Shown here: positions 24,062 through 36,188 of the stretch, piece by piece
How positions within the stretch are numbered: position 1 is the stretch's first letter
Layout: each line of letters starts with the position of its first letter
Assembly: GCA_029339505.1 (NCBI GenBank)
Contig: JAQISU010000164.1
Coordinates: 1,550,001 to 1,614,000 of the forward strand
Length of the DNA stretch: 64,000 bases
Direction: 5' to 3'
DNA from: Unio delphinus
Lineage: Eukaryota; Mollusca; Bivalvia; Unionida; Unionidae
The notes under the pieces: generated by a model
Seen by the model: the letters and a program-made list of their open reading frames with translations, nothing else
Told to the model about the DNA's origin: nothing
Databases searched by the model: none
Program-made: the position numbers and the translations under genes

Positions 24062-26689
24062 TGTTGCAATGATTACTTTTATGCAGTTGGCCTCAACTTG
24101 TACATATGCGTATGATAAGTGGAAATGGATGCCTAGCATGCATGATGGTAAATGCTAAGAAAACAAATTCAGGATCTAAACGGATTTTAGTAATTTTTCT
24201 TCCAAATGTTATCCTGGTCTTGAAACACATCTGGTTAGTAATAGATTTTTTATAGCAGGTTTTTGACTAGAATGAAATGCAAATATTGCATAGACTATGG
24301 GATATTATAATAAGGGAAGGTTGTTTGAAGTGTCTATATACATACTTGTAATAACTATACTTTTGTGGTTTACTTTAACATGTGGACAATTTTTTCACTT
24401 TAGAGTAGTATACCCTTACATCTTGTAGAGAGAACATGCTGATTTGATGCTGTCCATCCATACATTGATCTGTCTGTCCATTTGTCTGTCTGGAGTAGCT
24501 TGTTAGAAAGACTGAAACACCACAAGTGAAATTTGGTATAGTGTACATTATGGAGATGTGGATGACCTGATTAGATTTTCTGGCCATCACAAAAATACAT
24601 GTATGTCAATTTCCAATTTAAAGAACATAATAATTTGCATTTATTTATAAAACCTTTAAGCACAATTTGGTAAAAACCATTTGAGATGGTCTAGTTAAAT
24701 CTAAAATATATAATTGTATTTACATGTAGATAGCTTATTTTCAGACCATTAACCACTTGTTTTTCAATTTTATCGCATATTTTGAAACTTTTGAACCTGG
24801 ATTTTTTTATTTTTTAGAAACCTTGTTAGCACAATTAAGGAACCAAAATGTGAATCTACTTTATAATGAAATACAAAGGGTTTGGTTTATTTGTATTATA
24901 TACAGATAATCAGATTAGATTTTTAAGTCATTACAGGATTTTATTTTACATTTTTTAACCTAATAGACTTGTGTTAATAGGTTTGGTTCTGACAAAATCA
25001 TTATATTCTTGTTGGACTTTAGAAGTCTTCTTCCCACTTGTCTTGACATGATCAGGACACGTGCTCACAGGTGGCTAGGTTATTTTCTTAAACGTTTTTC
25101 ATCAAAAAGAGGGTCAAGAAATACATACCTTGCAATATTGGCAGAAAAAAGTAATATCTTACATATCATAGGAGGGAATCACCAATTTGATATTGATTAT
25201 ACCTTAGTATCAACATGTAAATCATTCAATACATTTGTTAGAACTCTTGTCAATAACGTACCCAAGAACGGCTATTTATAAATAGAGCTTGTTGAATAAA
25301 ATGTTATTTGATGCAAGTATCCCGAGGCATATATTATTACTAACATTGTATTCAGTAAAAATGTTTATCAAATAGCACTTTTAAAGCAATGCTGCAAAAA
25401 AAGCAGTGCCTGTCCTAAAACAGCCATCCTATTGGTTGGTAGTATGACAGCTGCACTTGTAATTGGTCAAAAGTAATGCATAATACTGGTGGGGGTGGGG
25501 GTGGGACCACAACCATTGTGATGACTGTTTTTAAAAAGGAAAAAAAAACAGCAACTTGTTTTCAATGGAATTTGACCTCAGAGAAACCTGCCTGATGATT
25601 TTCTGCCTGAAGCACTGGAGATGTCTGGACACTGAAGATGTCTGGACACGGACAGAGTTTGGAATCTTAGAGTTTAAAGAGGGGCCCTGTTAGCTGTTAC
25701 ACAAACATTTGTCATACATATATATTTTTCATACAACAGGGAATTTATTTGAACAAAGAAATGTCCTTATACCCGGTGTTCATTTTGCATCCTTTTGTCC
25801 ATTACTAGAGCTTCTAGCACTGTATTGTATTGACTCATGGACCTGTTGTAGGTGTGTTGCTTATTTACCATAATACATTAGGTTATTTGTGTATTACCCA
25901 TTGTAAATCTAAAAGGACTAATCTGGGTACTGTGTGGACAATGGCCAGTATAGTTTTGTTTAGTGTTGCATATGAATAAGAATGGTTTATTATGTCGATT
26001 TTAATAAGTAGACAAGGTTCTACAAGGTCAGCATGACTAAAGCTTTAAAACGAATACTATATTGTTTTTACAAGTTTGACATTTTATATATGGTGTTTTT
26101 AGTTTATACTAATTATAAGCTACTTTTATTTCATGCCTATCTTTAATTATATATGCACCACTTTTGCTTACATTACCTTGTATATAATTGTTAATTAATC
26201 AATATAAAGGACACGTTTTATTTTACTTGCTTGTTGTTGTGTACATTTTTTGAGATTTAAAGACATTGTATTTTTTGTATCAATACATGTATTAGGATGC
26301 ATGTTAAAATATAGAGATGAGCAATTTACACGTAGATGTTTTACATGAGATTTTGTATAAATAGTATTAATTGCAGATTAGGCAATTAATATTGGTCAGG
26401 GCTAATCTAGTGCATCAGTTTTTCCAGTGGCACTGTTGTTATGGTTGTTGTCATAGGCATCAGAGTTAAGTGTCAGCATTAAGCTCTATTGCTCTGACAT
26501 TGTTGCATACGCACTCGGATGAGTTGGTGAATTAATTCATCTCAAGGAATTATACTCATTACTGGCAAAATTAGGTCACAGTACTTGCTTTTTCAGAAGC
26601 CATTTATTATGTTTTTCAGTTAGCTGAATTCCCTGTTATTCCATTTCAATTACAGTTACCCACAATTCATTTTCAAGTGATTATGTCAT
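24062..26689. other. AT-rich non-coding stretch
   Basis: No gene recognised. A short G-rich tract (GGTGGGGGTGGGGGTGGGA) lies near 25490. The open frame at 25009-25281 has no recognisable motif and no splice support. Confidence 0.5.
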
Positions 26690-27535
26690 GTTAAAGAGCC
26701 TGCATACAGATTTCATCTTAAAGAGTCAGCATATGGAATCTATGTTTAAGAGTTAGCATATGAATTCTGTGTTAAAGAATTAGCACATGGATTCTGTGTC
26801 AAAGAATTAGCATATGGATTCTGTGTTAAAGAGTTAGCACATGGATTCTGTGTTAAAGAATTAGCATATTAATTCTGTGTTAAAGAATTAGCATATGGAT
26901 TCTGTGTTAAAGAATTAGCATATGAATTCTGTGTAAAAGAATTAGCATATGGATTCTGTGTTAAAGAATTAGCATATGGATTCTGTGCCAAAGAATTAGC
27001 ATATGGATTCTGTGTTAAATAATTAGCACATGGATTCTGTGTTAAAGAATTAGCATATGGATTCTGTGTTAAAGAGTTAGCACATGAATTCTGTGTTAAA
27101 GTATTAGCATATGGATTCTGTGTTAAATAATTAGCACATGGATTCTGTGTTAAATAATTAGCACATGAATTCTGTGTTAAAGAATTAGCATATGGATTCT
27201 GTGTTAAAGAGTTAGCACATGGATTCTGTGTTAAAGAATTAGCATATGGATTCTGTGTTAAATAATTAGCACATGGATTCTGTGTTAAAGAATTAGCATA
27301 TGGATTCTGTGTAAAAGAATTAGCATATGAATTCTGTGTTAAAGAATTAGCATATGGATCCTGTGTAAAAGAATTAGCATATGGATTCTGTGTTAAAGAA
27401 TTAGCATATGGATTCTGTGTTAAAGAATTAGCATATGGATCCTGTGTAAAAGAATCAGCATATGGATTCTATGTAAAAGAATTAGCATATGGATCCTGTG
27501 TAAAAGAATTAGCATATGGATTCTGTTTTTTTAGA
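26690..27535. repeat. 27-bp minisatellite, about 31 copies
   Basis: ATTAGCATATGGATTCTGTG plus TTAAAGA repeats with few changes (CATATG or CACATG, GGATTC or GAATTC, TTAAAGA or TAAAAGA). It ends in a poly-T interruption near 27525. Confidence 0.95.
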
Positions 27536-28771
27536 GCTGGTGCATATATTTTATGTTAAAGTGTCAGCACTCAGAATCTGTGTTAAAGCATTTGCAAGTT
27601 ATGTAATTGTATATCTTATATATCTGATGTTGTATTATTAAAAAACAATGGTGTAATATTACTTTTTGCCAATGTTTTCAGCATAATATGGTCTTCTGTC
27701 AAAACATGCCAGCTTTATCATTATGACCCCATTCCAAGGCAAGAGTTTTCCACATAAGCCTTAATTATATGTAGAAAATAAAATGAAATTCAAGACTCTA
27801 CAAGTCAATTTGGTATTATTTGAAAACCGAAATACTAGACATTTTAAAAACTATATATGGTAAACAATATTATGATATCTTATGACTTAATAAAATATTT
27901 TATTTTGAGGAGTTGCTTTTAAAATTTCTAAAATTACACAACTTTGAATTTTGTTTTAAATTTTTTTTTATATTGGTTAGAACAATTGAATTTTGTCATA
28001 AAAACTTAGTGAAGTTACATGGATGATTACAAAATTAATAAGATATATCAGTTTTTAAGTTTAGAATTTTTGTTATTTATGTGTCACCCAAATAACACCA
28101 GATAAAATTTGGTGGATCAAATATTAAATGTGGCACACTGTAGTTAATTCAGGATATAACATATAAGAAAGGTTTAGTTTTGGTAAGAGAAAATCCTGCT
28201 TGAAAACGTTTGGAAATCTTTGAAATCTCTTTGAGGAAAACAAACCTCTCCAGAACTGAATGAACCATTTCATCTTTTTAAGCCAACTCTTTCCATATAT
28301 TTTTGCCCAACTTTTTAAATGAGAACATTGTTTATTTACATTACTTAGCAAGTATCAATTAAACCTAAAATTTTTGGTGATAACAAAAATAAAAGCCGTT
28401 TTATATTTGCCACTGCTGTTTTAATTTCTTATAAATTTATCATCCTATGACTTGGAAAGGGATATGGTTTTTCATGTTTATGAAAGGGATGAACCATTTT
28501 AAATACATGTGTGATTGATAATCTGAAACCAGTAAGGGTGTACATATAATTAGTCCTTCTGTATGTGTATTATCAATTTTAAATGTGTATCCTAAATTAT
28601 TAATAGGTCGGTGCCAAAGTTAAATAAATTTCTCCTTGTAGATCTGGTTACATGTACCATATAGTCGCATGTATAATTCATATCAAAGTGTAAACTGTAT
28701 AGAGCCAGGTCTGTTGTAGCAGAATGTTCCTGTAGACCTGGGTCTGTTAAGTTTGTTGTGAGTAATCAGTG
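27536..28771. other. AT-rich non-coding stretch
   Basis: No gene recognised. A further short inverted repeat (CCAGGTCT ... AGACCTGG) lies at about 28705-28737. Confidence 0.5.
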
Positions 28772-28826
28772 GACATAGACCCTGATTTGCTGACACATAA
28801 TACAATGGCAGATCTGAGTCTATGTT
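28772..28826. repeat. Hairpin H3, same family as H1 and H2
   Basis: GACATAGACCCTGATTTGC pairs with GGCAGATCTGAGTCTATGTT across a loop of about 16 bp. Confidence 0.8.
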
Positions 28827-29029
28827 ATTTGTATTTAAAATCTAATTACACTTGAGTATATATGGCAAATGGAATGTAAGTTTCTGTCGATGTAATGTAT
28901 GTTTTATAGAAAAAGTATGTTTAATTACTGTTGTATTTAATTAGCACATTAGTATTTACAGTGTAATTGGTAATTTTCTGTGTTCATATTTATGTTTTAT
29001 ATGTAAATTTATATAACATAGTTTTAAAA

Positions 29030-29132
29030 GGCTTACCACCATTGCAAAGATCTTATTGTGTAGGTCTTTACAGTTGCATACCACCATGGCAAAGGAGATC
29101 ATATTGTGTAGATCTTTACATTTTAATGGCTT
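29030..29132. repeat. Two-copy ~55-bp direct repeat
   Basis: TACCACCATTGCAAAG, GATCTTATTGTGTAGGTCTT and TACA are repeated immediately as TACCACCATGGCAAAG, GATCATATTGTGTAGATCTT and TACA. Confidence 0.8.
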
Positions 29133-29499
29133 AGTATCGAACTAGCAAGCATGTTATGATTTCATTCCTAGAAACCAAATTTGAATTATTTTGTTTCAGA
29201 TAGATCTAAAGCTAGCAAATTTAATTTAGATTGCAAAACTATCATGCCACAGGAACTTGTATATTGAATAAACAAATTTTATAATGCTAGACTTTAAGAT
29301 AATCTGTCAAATTTTAGAAATCAAATGGCATTCTTCACTTTTGGTAATTTTGCTGTATTTCATGATTCTCTTTCAGACAGGGACATTCTTGACATGAGTA
29401 TGATTATTAAATTTTCATTGACTATTTTAAAAAATATTTCTGAACTTTAGGCCCAAATCTTCTAGTTCTTGGCACACATGTTCGTCTTTCATATTCCTC

Positions 29500-30035
29500 T
29501 ACTTTTGAAGCACTTATGTTTACAAGTCTCAGTATTTCAGTCCCAAAATAGACATCCCTGGTAACTTCCTCAATTTCCTCCACCTAGTTGTGGAGATTTC
29601 AGTCCCAACATAGACCTAACTGGTAATTTTCTGTCTCCTCAGGCTTGTTATGTAGATTTCAGTCCCAAAATAGACCTTCCTGGATACTTCCTCAATTTCC
29701 TCCACCTAGTTGTGGAGATTTCAGTCCCAACGTAGACCTAACTGGTAATTTTCTCAGTCTCCTCAGGCTTGTTATGTAGATTTCAGACCCAAAATAGACC
29801 TCCCTGATATCTTCCTCAATTTCCTCTACCTAGTTGTAGAGATTTCAGTCCCAGCATAGACCTAACTGGTAATTTTCTCAATCTCCTCAGACCTGTTATG
29901 TAGATTTCAGACCCAAAAAAGACCTCCCTGGTAACTTCCTCAATTTCCTCCATCTAGTTTTGGAGATTTCAGACCCAACGTAGACCTGCCTGTTAATTAC
30001 CTCAATCTCCTCAACCTAGTTATGGAGATTACGGG
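29500..30035. repeat. 62-bp minisatellite organised as ~124-bp dimers
   Basis: Two alternating 62-bp types share AGATTTCAGTCCCAA-ATAGAC. One continues CTAACTGGTAATTTTCTC...GGCTTGTTATGT, the other CTTCCTGG...TTTCCTCCACCTAGTTGTGG. About eight monomers alternate strictly, so the dimer is the unit now being copied. Confidence 0.9.
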
Positions 30036-30164
30036 TGAACCATTGGCATTTTATAGTGTATTTCATACCATGTGCAATTTTATACTTTATTTTGTGATTA
30101 ACTTGGAAGTCAAAATAATAAGAACTCCAGAGATGTATATATGTATGTACTTGTAGTATATCTT

Positions 30165-30239
<75 letters not shown>

Positions 30240-30284
30240 ATATAATATAATATAATATAATATAATATAATATAATATAATAAT
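30165..30284. repeat. (TA)n followed by (ATAAT)n microsatellite
   Basis: About 33 TA dinucleotides (to about 30233) run directly into about ten ATAAT pentamers. Confidence 0.97.
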
Positions 30285-30419
30285 TTACAGTATAATCTAC
30301 ATATGAAATAAGCTTTGTACATGTATTCTTTATTAAAAAGGATAAAATGAAGCTTTTGGATTTTCCATTATACAACTGTTAGTTATAAACAAGAAGAGCT
30401 TGTAGGATGTCTTTTCCTG

Positions 30420-30860
30420 TTGTTTGGCTCAGTTTTGCTAATTTTCCTAAACTACATCACCATGAAACTTTTTACCTACATTTATCTGAAAGTCTAGTTT
30501 GTCCTAATTGAAACTAGTGCTCTACAGACATCCAGTATGGCTGCCATGGTTGCCATCTTGAAAGTATTATGACTTCACCTCCTGAATGGATGGAGATAGA
30601 GACTTAAGTTTTTCGCCAGCAGATTTGGTGAGATGTAAGCTTGGTTGAATTGATAATATACTGATCTAATATCAGCTTACAAAATTTTATCTCCTGAATT
30701 GATGGTCATACCAGAATGGGTTGGGAACTAATGGATTTTATATTCTGATATTTAACATGGCCACCATTGTCTTAATCTTGAAAGTTTTGCCAATGCTAAT
30801 CCTACTGAATCGATGGCACAGTACAAGAATTATGTCCTAATTCAAATTGATTTGTTATCT
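30420..30860. repeat. Degenerate units of the ~145-bp 'ATATGG-TGCC' repeat
   Basis: CATCCAGTATGGCTGCCATG then GTTGCCATCTTGAAAGTA (about 30530), and ATTTAACATGGCCACCATTG (about 30755) with CTTGAAAGTTTTGCCAATGC, match the units at 16.6-18.1 kb. Confidence 0.75.
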
Positions 30861-32115
30861 GATATCCAGTGGATGGCCATATGCACAAAGTACAAGAATT
30901 CTTATGATGACCTAATTCAAATTGATGTGTATCTGATATCAATGGATGGTCATATCCACACAATACAAGAATCTCTATCATGACTTAATTCAAATTGATG
31001 TGTATCTGATATCAATGGATGGACATATCCACACAATACAAGAATCCCTATCATGACTTAATTCAAATTGATGTGTATCTGATATCAATGGATGGCCATA
31101 TACACACAATACAAGAATCCCTATCATAACTTAATTCAAATTGGTGTGTATCTGATGTCAATGGATGGCCATATCCACACAATACAAGAATTCTTATGAT
31201 GTCCTAATTAACATTGATGTGTATCTGATATCAATGGATGGTCGTATCGATGGCACAGTACAAGAATTCTCATGATGACCTAATTCAAAGATGAAATGTA
31301 TCTGATATCAATGGATAGCAAATTACACACGGTACAAGAATCCCTATGATGTCCTAATTCAAATTGATGTGTATCTGATATCAATAGATGGCCATATCCA
31401 CACAGTACAAGAATCCATAGGATGTCCCTATTCAAATTGATGTATTACCTGGTATCCATTTGATGGCCATATCGATACAGTACAAGAATCCCTATGATGT
31501 CTCAATTAACATTGATGTGTATCTGATATCAATTGATGGCCGTATCAATTACACAGTACAAGAATTCTCATCATGACCTAATTCAGAGATGAAGTATATC
31601 TGATATTAATGGATGGCCATATCCATACAATACAAGAATTCTTATGATGTCCCAATTAACATTGATGTGTATCTGATAGCAATGGATGGCCGTATTGATG
31701 GCACAGTACAATAATTCTCATGATGGCCTAATTCAAATTGATGTGTATCTGATATCAATGGATGGCCATATCCACACAGTACAAGAATTCTCATGATGAT
31801 CCAATTCAAATTGATATGTCTGATATCAATGGATGGCCATTTCCATACATTACAAGAATTCTTATGATGTCCCAATTAACATTGATGTGTATCTGATATC
31901 AATGGATGGCCGTATCGATGGCACAGTACAAGAATTCTCATGATGTCCTAATTAAGATTAATGTGTATCTGATATCGATGGATGGCCATATCCATACAAT
32001 ACACAAATTGTCATGATGCCCTAATTCAAACTGGTGTGTATCTGATATCGATGGATGGCCGCATGATACAATAATTCTTATGATGTCCTAATTAACATTA
32101 ATGTGAAACAATATA
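30861..32115. repeat. 73-bp minisatellite, about 17 copies
   Basis: GTGTATCTGATATCAATGGA, TGGCCATATCCACACAGTAC and AAGAAT-CTATGATGTCCTAATTCAAATTGAT repeat every ~73 bp. Two variants alternate irregularly (CCACACAGTAC and CGATGGCACAGTAC). It grades out of the older ~145-bp repeat on its left and appears to be a shortened derivative of it. Confidence 0.9.
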
Positions 32116-32159
32116 ATTGTACATGCCATTTAATCATGTAGAAAAACCAACAAATAATT

Positions 32160-32683
32160 TAACAAACTCTACCGGTTATGAACTAAAAGAGTTTATGGGA
32201 TGGTCTGTTGTCAAATTTTCGGCTGTCATCCGTTGGCAGCTTCCTTGAACATCTTGTTATTGCTATTCATGTATATATGGTCACATGAACATGGGCTTTT
32301 AACCGAAAGACTTCTTTTGATATCTAGTTAGTCCTGCACAAAAATGAATCCGATATTATGCCCAATATGGCCACAACAGCGGTCATTTTGAACGTTTTTT
32401 TTTTATTATCACAACTTTACTCAAGGAGAACGTTAAATTGGCTTTGAAAGTTTTCACGAGAAAATGTTGGTCTTAAGAATGAAAATGGTGCCAATCTAAC
32501 AACCAATATGGCCGCCACTGCAGTCGTCTGAAAGTCTTGTGTATGATACTCCTTCTGAATAGAAGATATATCTCAAAATATTTGATATCAACTCCTCCCT
32601 ACTGGACGGATCTATTAACATTGTTTTCTTAGCAATCCATTTTTTTATGTTGCCTGATTGATGTCAATTATACATCTAATATG
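32160..32683. repeat. Left flank of the nested transposons: old ~145-bp repeat units
   Basis: AATATGGCCACAACAGCGGT, GAAAATGGTGCCAATCTAAC and CAATATGGCCGCCACTGCAG belong to the same repeat as 16.6-18.1 kb. The last unit is interrupted at 32683 by the outer DNA transposon and resumes at 37341. Confidence 0.85.
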
Positions 32684-32800
32684 CAGGCTCATGGTCGTAC
32701 CGTACCCAAGTCGATTCGTACCCAAAAAAGTTGTTTCGTACCCAAAACAATGGTCGTTTCGTACCCAAGGTGTTGGTCGTTTCGTACCCAATGCGTTTCA
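32684..32800 (+). repeat. Outer element left TIR with five CGTACCC subrepeats
   Basis: GGTCGTACCGTACCCAAGTCG-like start, then TTCGTACCC repeated at 16-25-bp intervals. It pairs with 37219-37340 in inverted orientation. Confidence 0.88.
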
Positions 32801-32883
32801 AATGTAACTACAAATATCACAAAAATATATTTCATACGTATTTTCTATGTTGTTTTTTATTCATTGTGATAGATATACATATA

Positions 32884-32929
<46 letters not shown>
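32884..32929. repeat. (AAT)n microsatellite, ~15 copies, inside outer element
   Basis: Uninterrupted AAT trinucleotides; it lies in the left arm of the outer transposon. Confidence 0.97.
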
Positions 32930-33237
32930 TGACTTTCTATACTTTAACGGGAATCATAATTGAAATGTTATCAAATGCTAAAATCTATGGATCTCTAGTA
33001 AGTTTAAGCTCTCGAGCTTAATTCAATTTCACACGTGTTTGATTTTTTTTTTTTCTTTTTGATTTTTTTTGAAATAATTTTTTAACTTTATCTTCGGAAT
33101 TTTAAATTTGTTTTTTCAGGCACGTATACTTTAGTATAAAGTGCATATGACAAACTTGGAGTTATAGACAACGAATTCAATTTATCATTAAGCCAAAAAG
33201 AATCATAAAGTTCATTAATTTATTCTCATGGACGCAT

Positions 33238-33312
33238 CGTACCTGGACGTTTCGCCCCGTGGACGTTTTCAACCCAAGACATTTCGCCCCACATCAATGG
33301 ACGTTTCATTTC

Positions 33313-33364
<52 letters not shown>
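33238..33364 (+). repeat. Inner element left TIR plus (TC)n tract
   Basis: GGACGTTTCGCCCC, GGACGTTTTCAACCC, GACATTTCGCCCC and GGACGTTTCATTT in tandem, then about 24 TC dinucleotides from 33316. Confidence 0.85.
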
Positions 33365-33368
<4 letters not shown>

Positions 33369-33580
33369 TGGAAATCTTTAAGATGGATAAATATAACAGA
33401 CAACATATATTCTTCTCAAACGGAAATTTCATAAAAGATTTAATATAACAGATTAAAAACTACATTACAAAGACGATGTTTAGATGTTGACAAATAATTA
33501 CGATTAAGAAAAAGGGAAAAACTTTCCTTTCTTTTTTTATTTATTGTTAAAATTTTTAAAATTACAAAAATTAAATTTAA

Positions 33581-33581
<1 letters not shown>

Positions 33582-33628
<47 letters not shown>
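33582..33628. repeat. (TA)n microsatellite inside inner element
   Basis: About 22 TA dinucleotides. No gene is recognised between 33365 and 34600; the open frames there are low-complexity. Confidence 0.95.
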
Positions 33629-33635
<7 letters not shown>

Positions 33636-34606
33636 AAAAGGTGATGGGCCATTACATCTATTAAACAAATTATAGCTGCATTTATTGTTAAATTGATTGT
33701 ATAGAATAGGAAACTTGGGGAAAGTACATTCTGAGGACGTCATAGGGATATATCGCATGGCGCTACGCGAAGTGGACAGGCCTGTGGAAGAGTTAAGTAA
33801 TATACATTTTTTTAAAATAGGAATAGTTAAATAATTTAACTTTTGGATGCTAACATCCTAAATACTCTTTCTCGGTGCAGCTCCCGTACTGCACAGAGAA
33901 CCCAAATTCATGGGAAAATAAACCATTTCGAATGATTTTCAAGATTAAATAACTAAACTAAAAATGACGACCAAACTTGAGACGGGAGAAGTACAGCCAA
34001 AAATAAAAAATGTACAGTCGGACTATATGAAGATAAATATAGAAAGTAAAGTAAGACATCGTAAAAAAAAACATTTATAAATAAAACACCTCACGTTACC
34101 AAAATTCAAAATTAAATAAAAAATAAACGTATGTACTACCTTAAAAAAATCATCAAACGTTATGACCCAATTAGAGGTAGAAATACTGAAATAAGTCAAC
34201 TGGTCAAATTCGAACGAAAAGGCTATCCTAACAAGAAAACAATGTATATATACATATACAGCACACAAACAAATAGCATCAATATTAATAGCAAACACAG
34301 CATATAGGAGACCACTAGCCATGGTCAAACCAAAATTATTAAGAAAGTGGATCCGAAGGAGGGTAGAAAAATCTCACCTCGGAAAACCCTTTGATAGTAA
34401 CACTAGGGAAAAAGATAATAAAAATACCCCTTTCGAAAATTTTTATATAATCCCGATGGGAAAAACTAAATTTAATGGAATTTAAAGAAAAAAAACCCAC
34501 ATAAAGTACATATCGGGAGGAGCACAAACACACATAAAAACTTTCAAATTTTTTTTATGGTGGGGGGAGGGGGGCATCTGTCCTTCTGCTTCCTAAAAAA
34601 AGAACA

Positions 34607-34709
34607 ATGTCTTCGTGCATTTACTGCAGAAAACCAGTTACCCGTCGTCAGCAAGCCATATATTGTGATATTTGCGGCCTATGGCAACACAGATCATGTG
34701 GAAATACTG
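34607..34709 (+). CDS. Predicted transposon-borne zinc-finger protein, exon 1
   Basis: ATG at 34607 opens MSSCIYCRKPVTRRQQ, then YCDICGLWQHRSCGN. The pattern is C-x2-C ... C-x2-C-x4-H-x2-C, half of a PHD/RING-like zinc-binding module. The exon ends at a strong donor, ATACTG|GTAAGT, in phase 1. Similar Cys/His N-terminal modules precede MULE-type transposase domains in mollusc proteins; this recollection was not checked. Spliced to 35349-35493 and 36189-36261 it gives an uninterrupted 106-residue frame. No transposase catalytic domain is visible in the element, so the protein may be a truncated element protein, an accessory factor or a captured host fragment. Confidence 0.65.
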
Positions 34710-34818
34710 GTAAGTTTATTTATTTATTTCTACATCATATTACGATCATTCCGCATTTGAATGAGCATAACAAAATAAATGAATTTTTTTCAAATAATAA
34801 TTTTGTGTATACAGTGTC

Positions 34819-34980
34819 GCTTTCTCGCATGATATTGTTCGTGTTTCAGTATATCAAACGTGTTTCCAAATAAATTTTATCACAAAACTTCGATGGAATG
34901 AACTGAATGGTCTGAAGAAAAGGTTCCTATTTACATGTTTAACAAGCTACATGTATGGTCTTCTTAGACGTAAAAAGATA
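34819..34980. repeat. Intra-element duplication, copy 1 (copy 2 at 35692-35855)
   Basis: TTTCTCGCATGATATTGTTC, ATCACAAAACTTCGATGGAA, TGAACTGAATGGTCTGAAGA and AACAAGCTACAT are shared with 35692-35855, offset about 873 bp. Both copies are intronic in the predicted gene. Confidence 0.85.
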
Positions 34981-35348
34981 TCTTTTCAGTTTGTTTGTCC
35001 TTTGCAATTCAAAACCTGAGGTAAGATTTCATTACAAACAGAATATTTTAAGAATGGAGACATTCTAAAGTAGCTGCTTCCCATTTGCATTCGATGTACT
35101 GAAGCTACGGTTAAATAAAAATTGCGAACAAAGCGTGGCATACAAAATCAATAAATAAAGTCTAAATACATCCGATGATTTAAAGAAAAAAAGAAAAAAA
35201 TGTTTCTCGTATTAAATATGTCGTTGTTTTTCTTGGGCCACACGACATTCCATTCTAGTCGACTAGCTCCTTTGATTTTAGATGTAACACATTAACGTTC
35301 TTATATGCACTTTTATAATGTTCTAATATTAATATTGTTTACAGGCAG

Positions 35349-35493
35349 ATGGCCTCAATGTCGAAATATTCTTAAGCGCCATACGAAATACATCTTCCAG
35401 ATTTGAACTGAATACTGATATAGCACGGGGGCAGATGGAGAGCACAGGGAATTCTATATCGATTTCTATCGATAAAGAGGATATTTCGGCAAG
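35349..35493 (+). CDS. Predicted transposon-borne zinc-finger protein, exon 2
   Basis: The acceptor (TTTACAGGCAG|AT) and donor (GGCAAG|GTGAAT) bound 145 nt that stay open in the phase set by exon 1: DGLNVEIFLSAIRNTSSRFE, then LNTDIARGQMESTGNSISIS and IDKEDISA. An alternative acceptor four bases upstream would break the frame. The content is polar with no recognisable domain. The exon ends in phase 2, as exon 3 requires. Confidence 0.55.
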
Positions 35494-35691
35494 GTGAATG
35501 TTATTTTTTATTTGAATCGTACGGATGCTTGCAAACACCATATTCGATACAGTTGAACTTGGTTTTCTAGTCATTGCTTATATGTTTCCAGCATTTTCAG
35601 ACAGGTTCCGACATATTTATAATTACAGGCTAGATAGAAGTCAACACTTGAAAGACATTTTAGCAAATGACCAGCACCACGTAGTGAACGA

Positions 35692-35855
35692 GTTCCGTTT
35701 CTCGCATGATATTGTTCCTGTTTCACTATATCCAACGTCTTTCAAAATAATTTTTATCACAAAACTTCGATGGAATGAACTGAATGATCTGAAGACAATG
35801 TTTCTATTTACAGGTCTAACAAGCTACATATATGATCATCTTAGACGCACATCGT
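35692..35855. repeat. Intra-element duplication, copy 2
   Basis: See 34819-34980. In this copy a 114-codon frame (35525-35869) stays open; it was considered as an exon but is not needed for a continuous gene model. Confidence 0.8.
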
Positions 35856-35897
35856 TGCAATGTGAATGAAAAATTGTCAAAGCCACGTTAAAAATTC

Positions 35898-35900
<3 letters not shown>

Positions 35901-35938
<38 letters not shown>
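35901..35938. repeat. (CA)n microsatellite inside inner element
   Basis: About 19 CA dinucleotides. Confidence 0.97.
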
Positions 35939-35941
<3 letters not shown>

Positions 35942-36188
35942 TTTATGGGTTTTGCTTCAATGCATTTATAAAACAAGAGAGAATCAAAGATAGTTACTGT
36001 TTAGAAGTACAAGTTTGCACATCATAATTTGACACTTCTACCCTGTCATGAGATGTAATCTTGATTAGTGATGTGTGTTGAGTTAAACATGCAAATACAT
36101 GCTTAATATTTCGAAAATAAATGTCTGAAACCAGTTTTTATATCTCTGTATTGTTAATTAAAATTTGTATTATTCACCCCTCATTCAG

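Noticed and set aside
26690..27535. CRISPR-like array of 27-bp repeats
   Set aside because: Units are contiguous with no unique spacers; the context is eukaryotic. It is a minisatellite.
30110..30375. Ile/Tyr-repeat open frames
   Set aside because: Translations of (TA)n and (ATAAT)n microsatellites; same for frames over (GA)n, (TC)n, (TACA)n and (TG)n tracts elsewhere.
35525..35869. 114-codon frame as a further exon of the transposon-borne gene
   Set aside because: Part of it is a duplicated intronic segment, and exons 1-3 already join in phase without it; kept only as a possible alternative exon.
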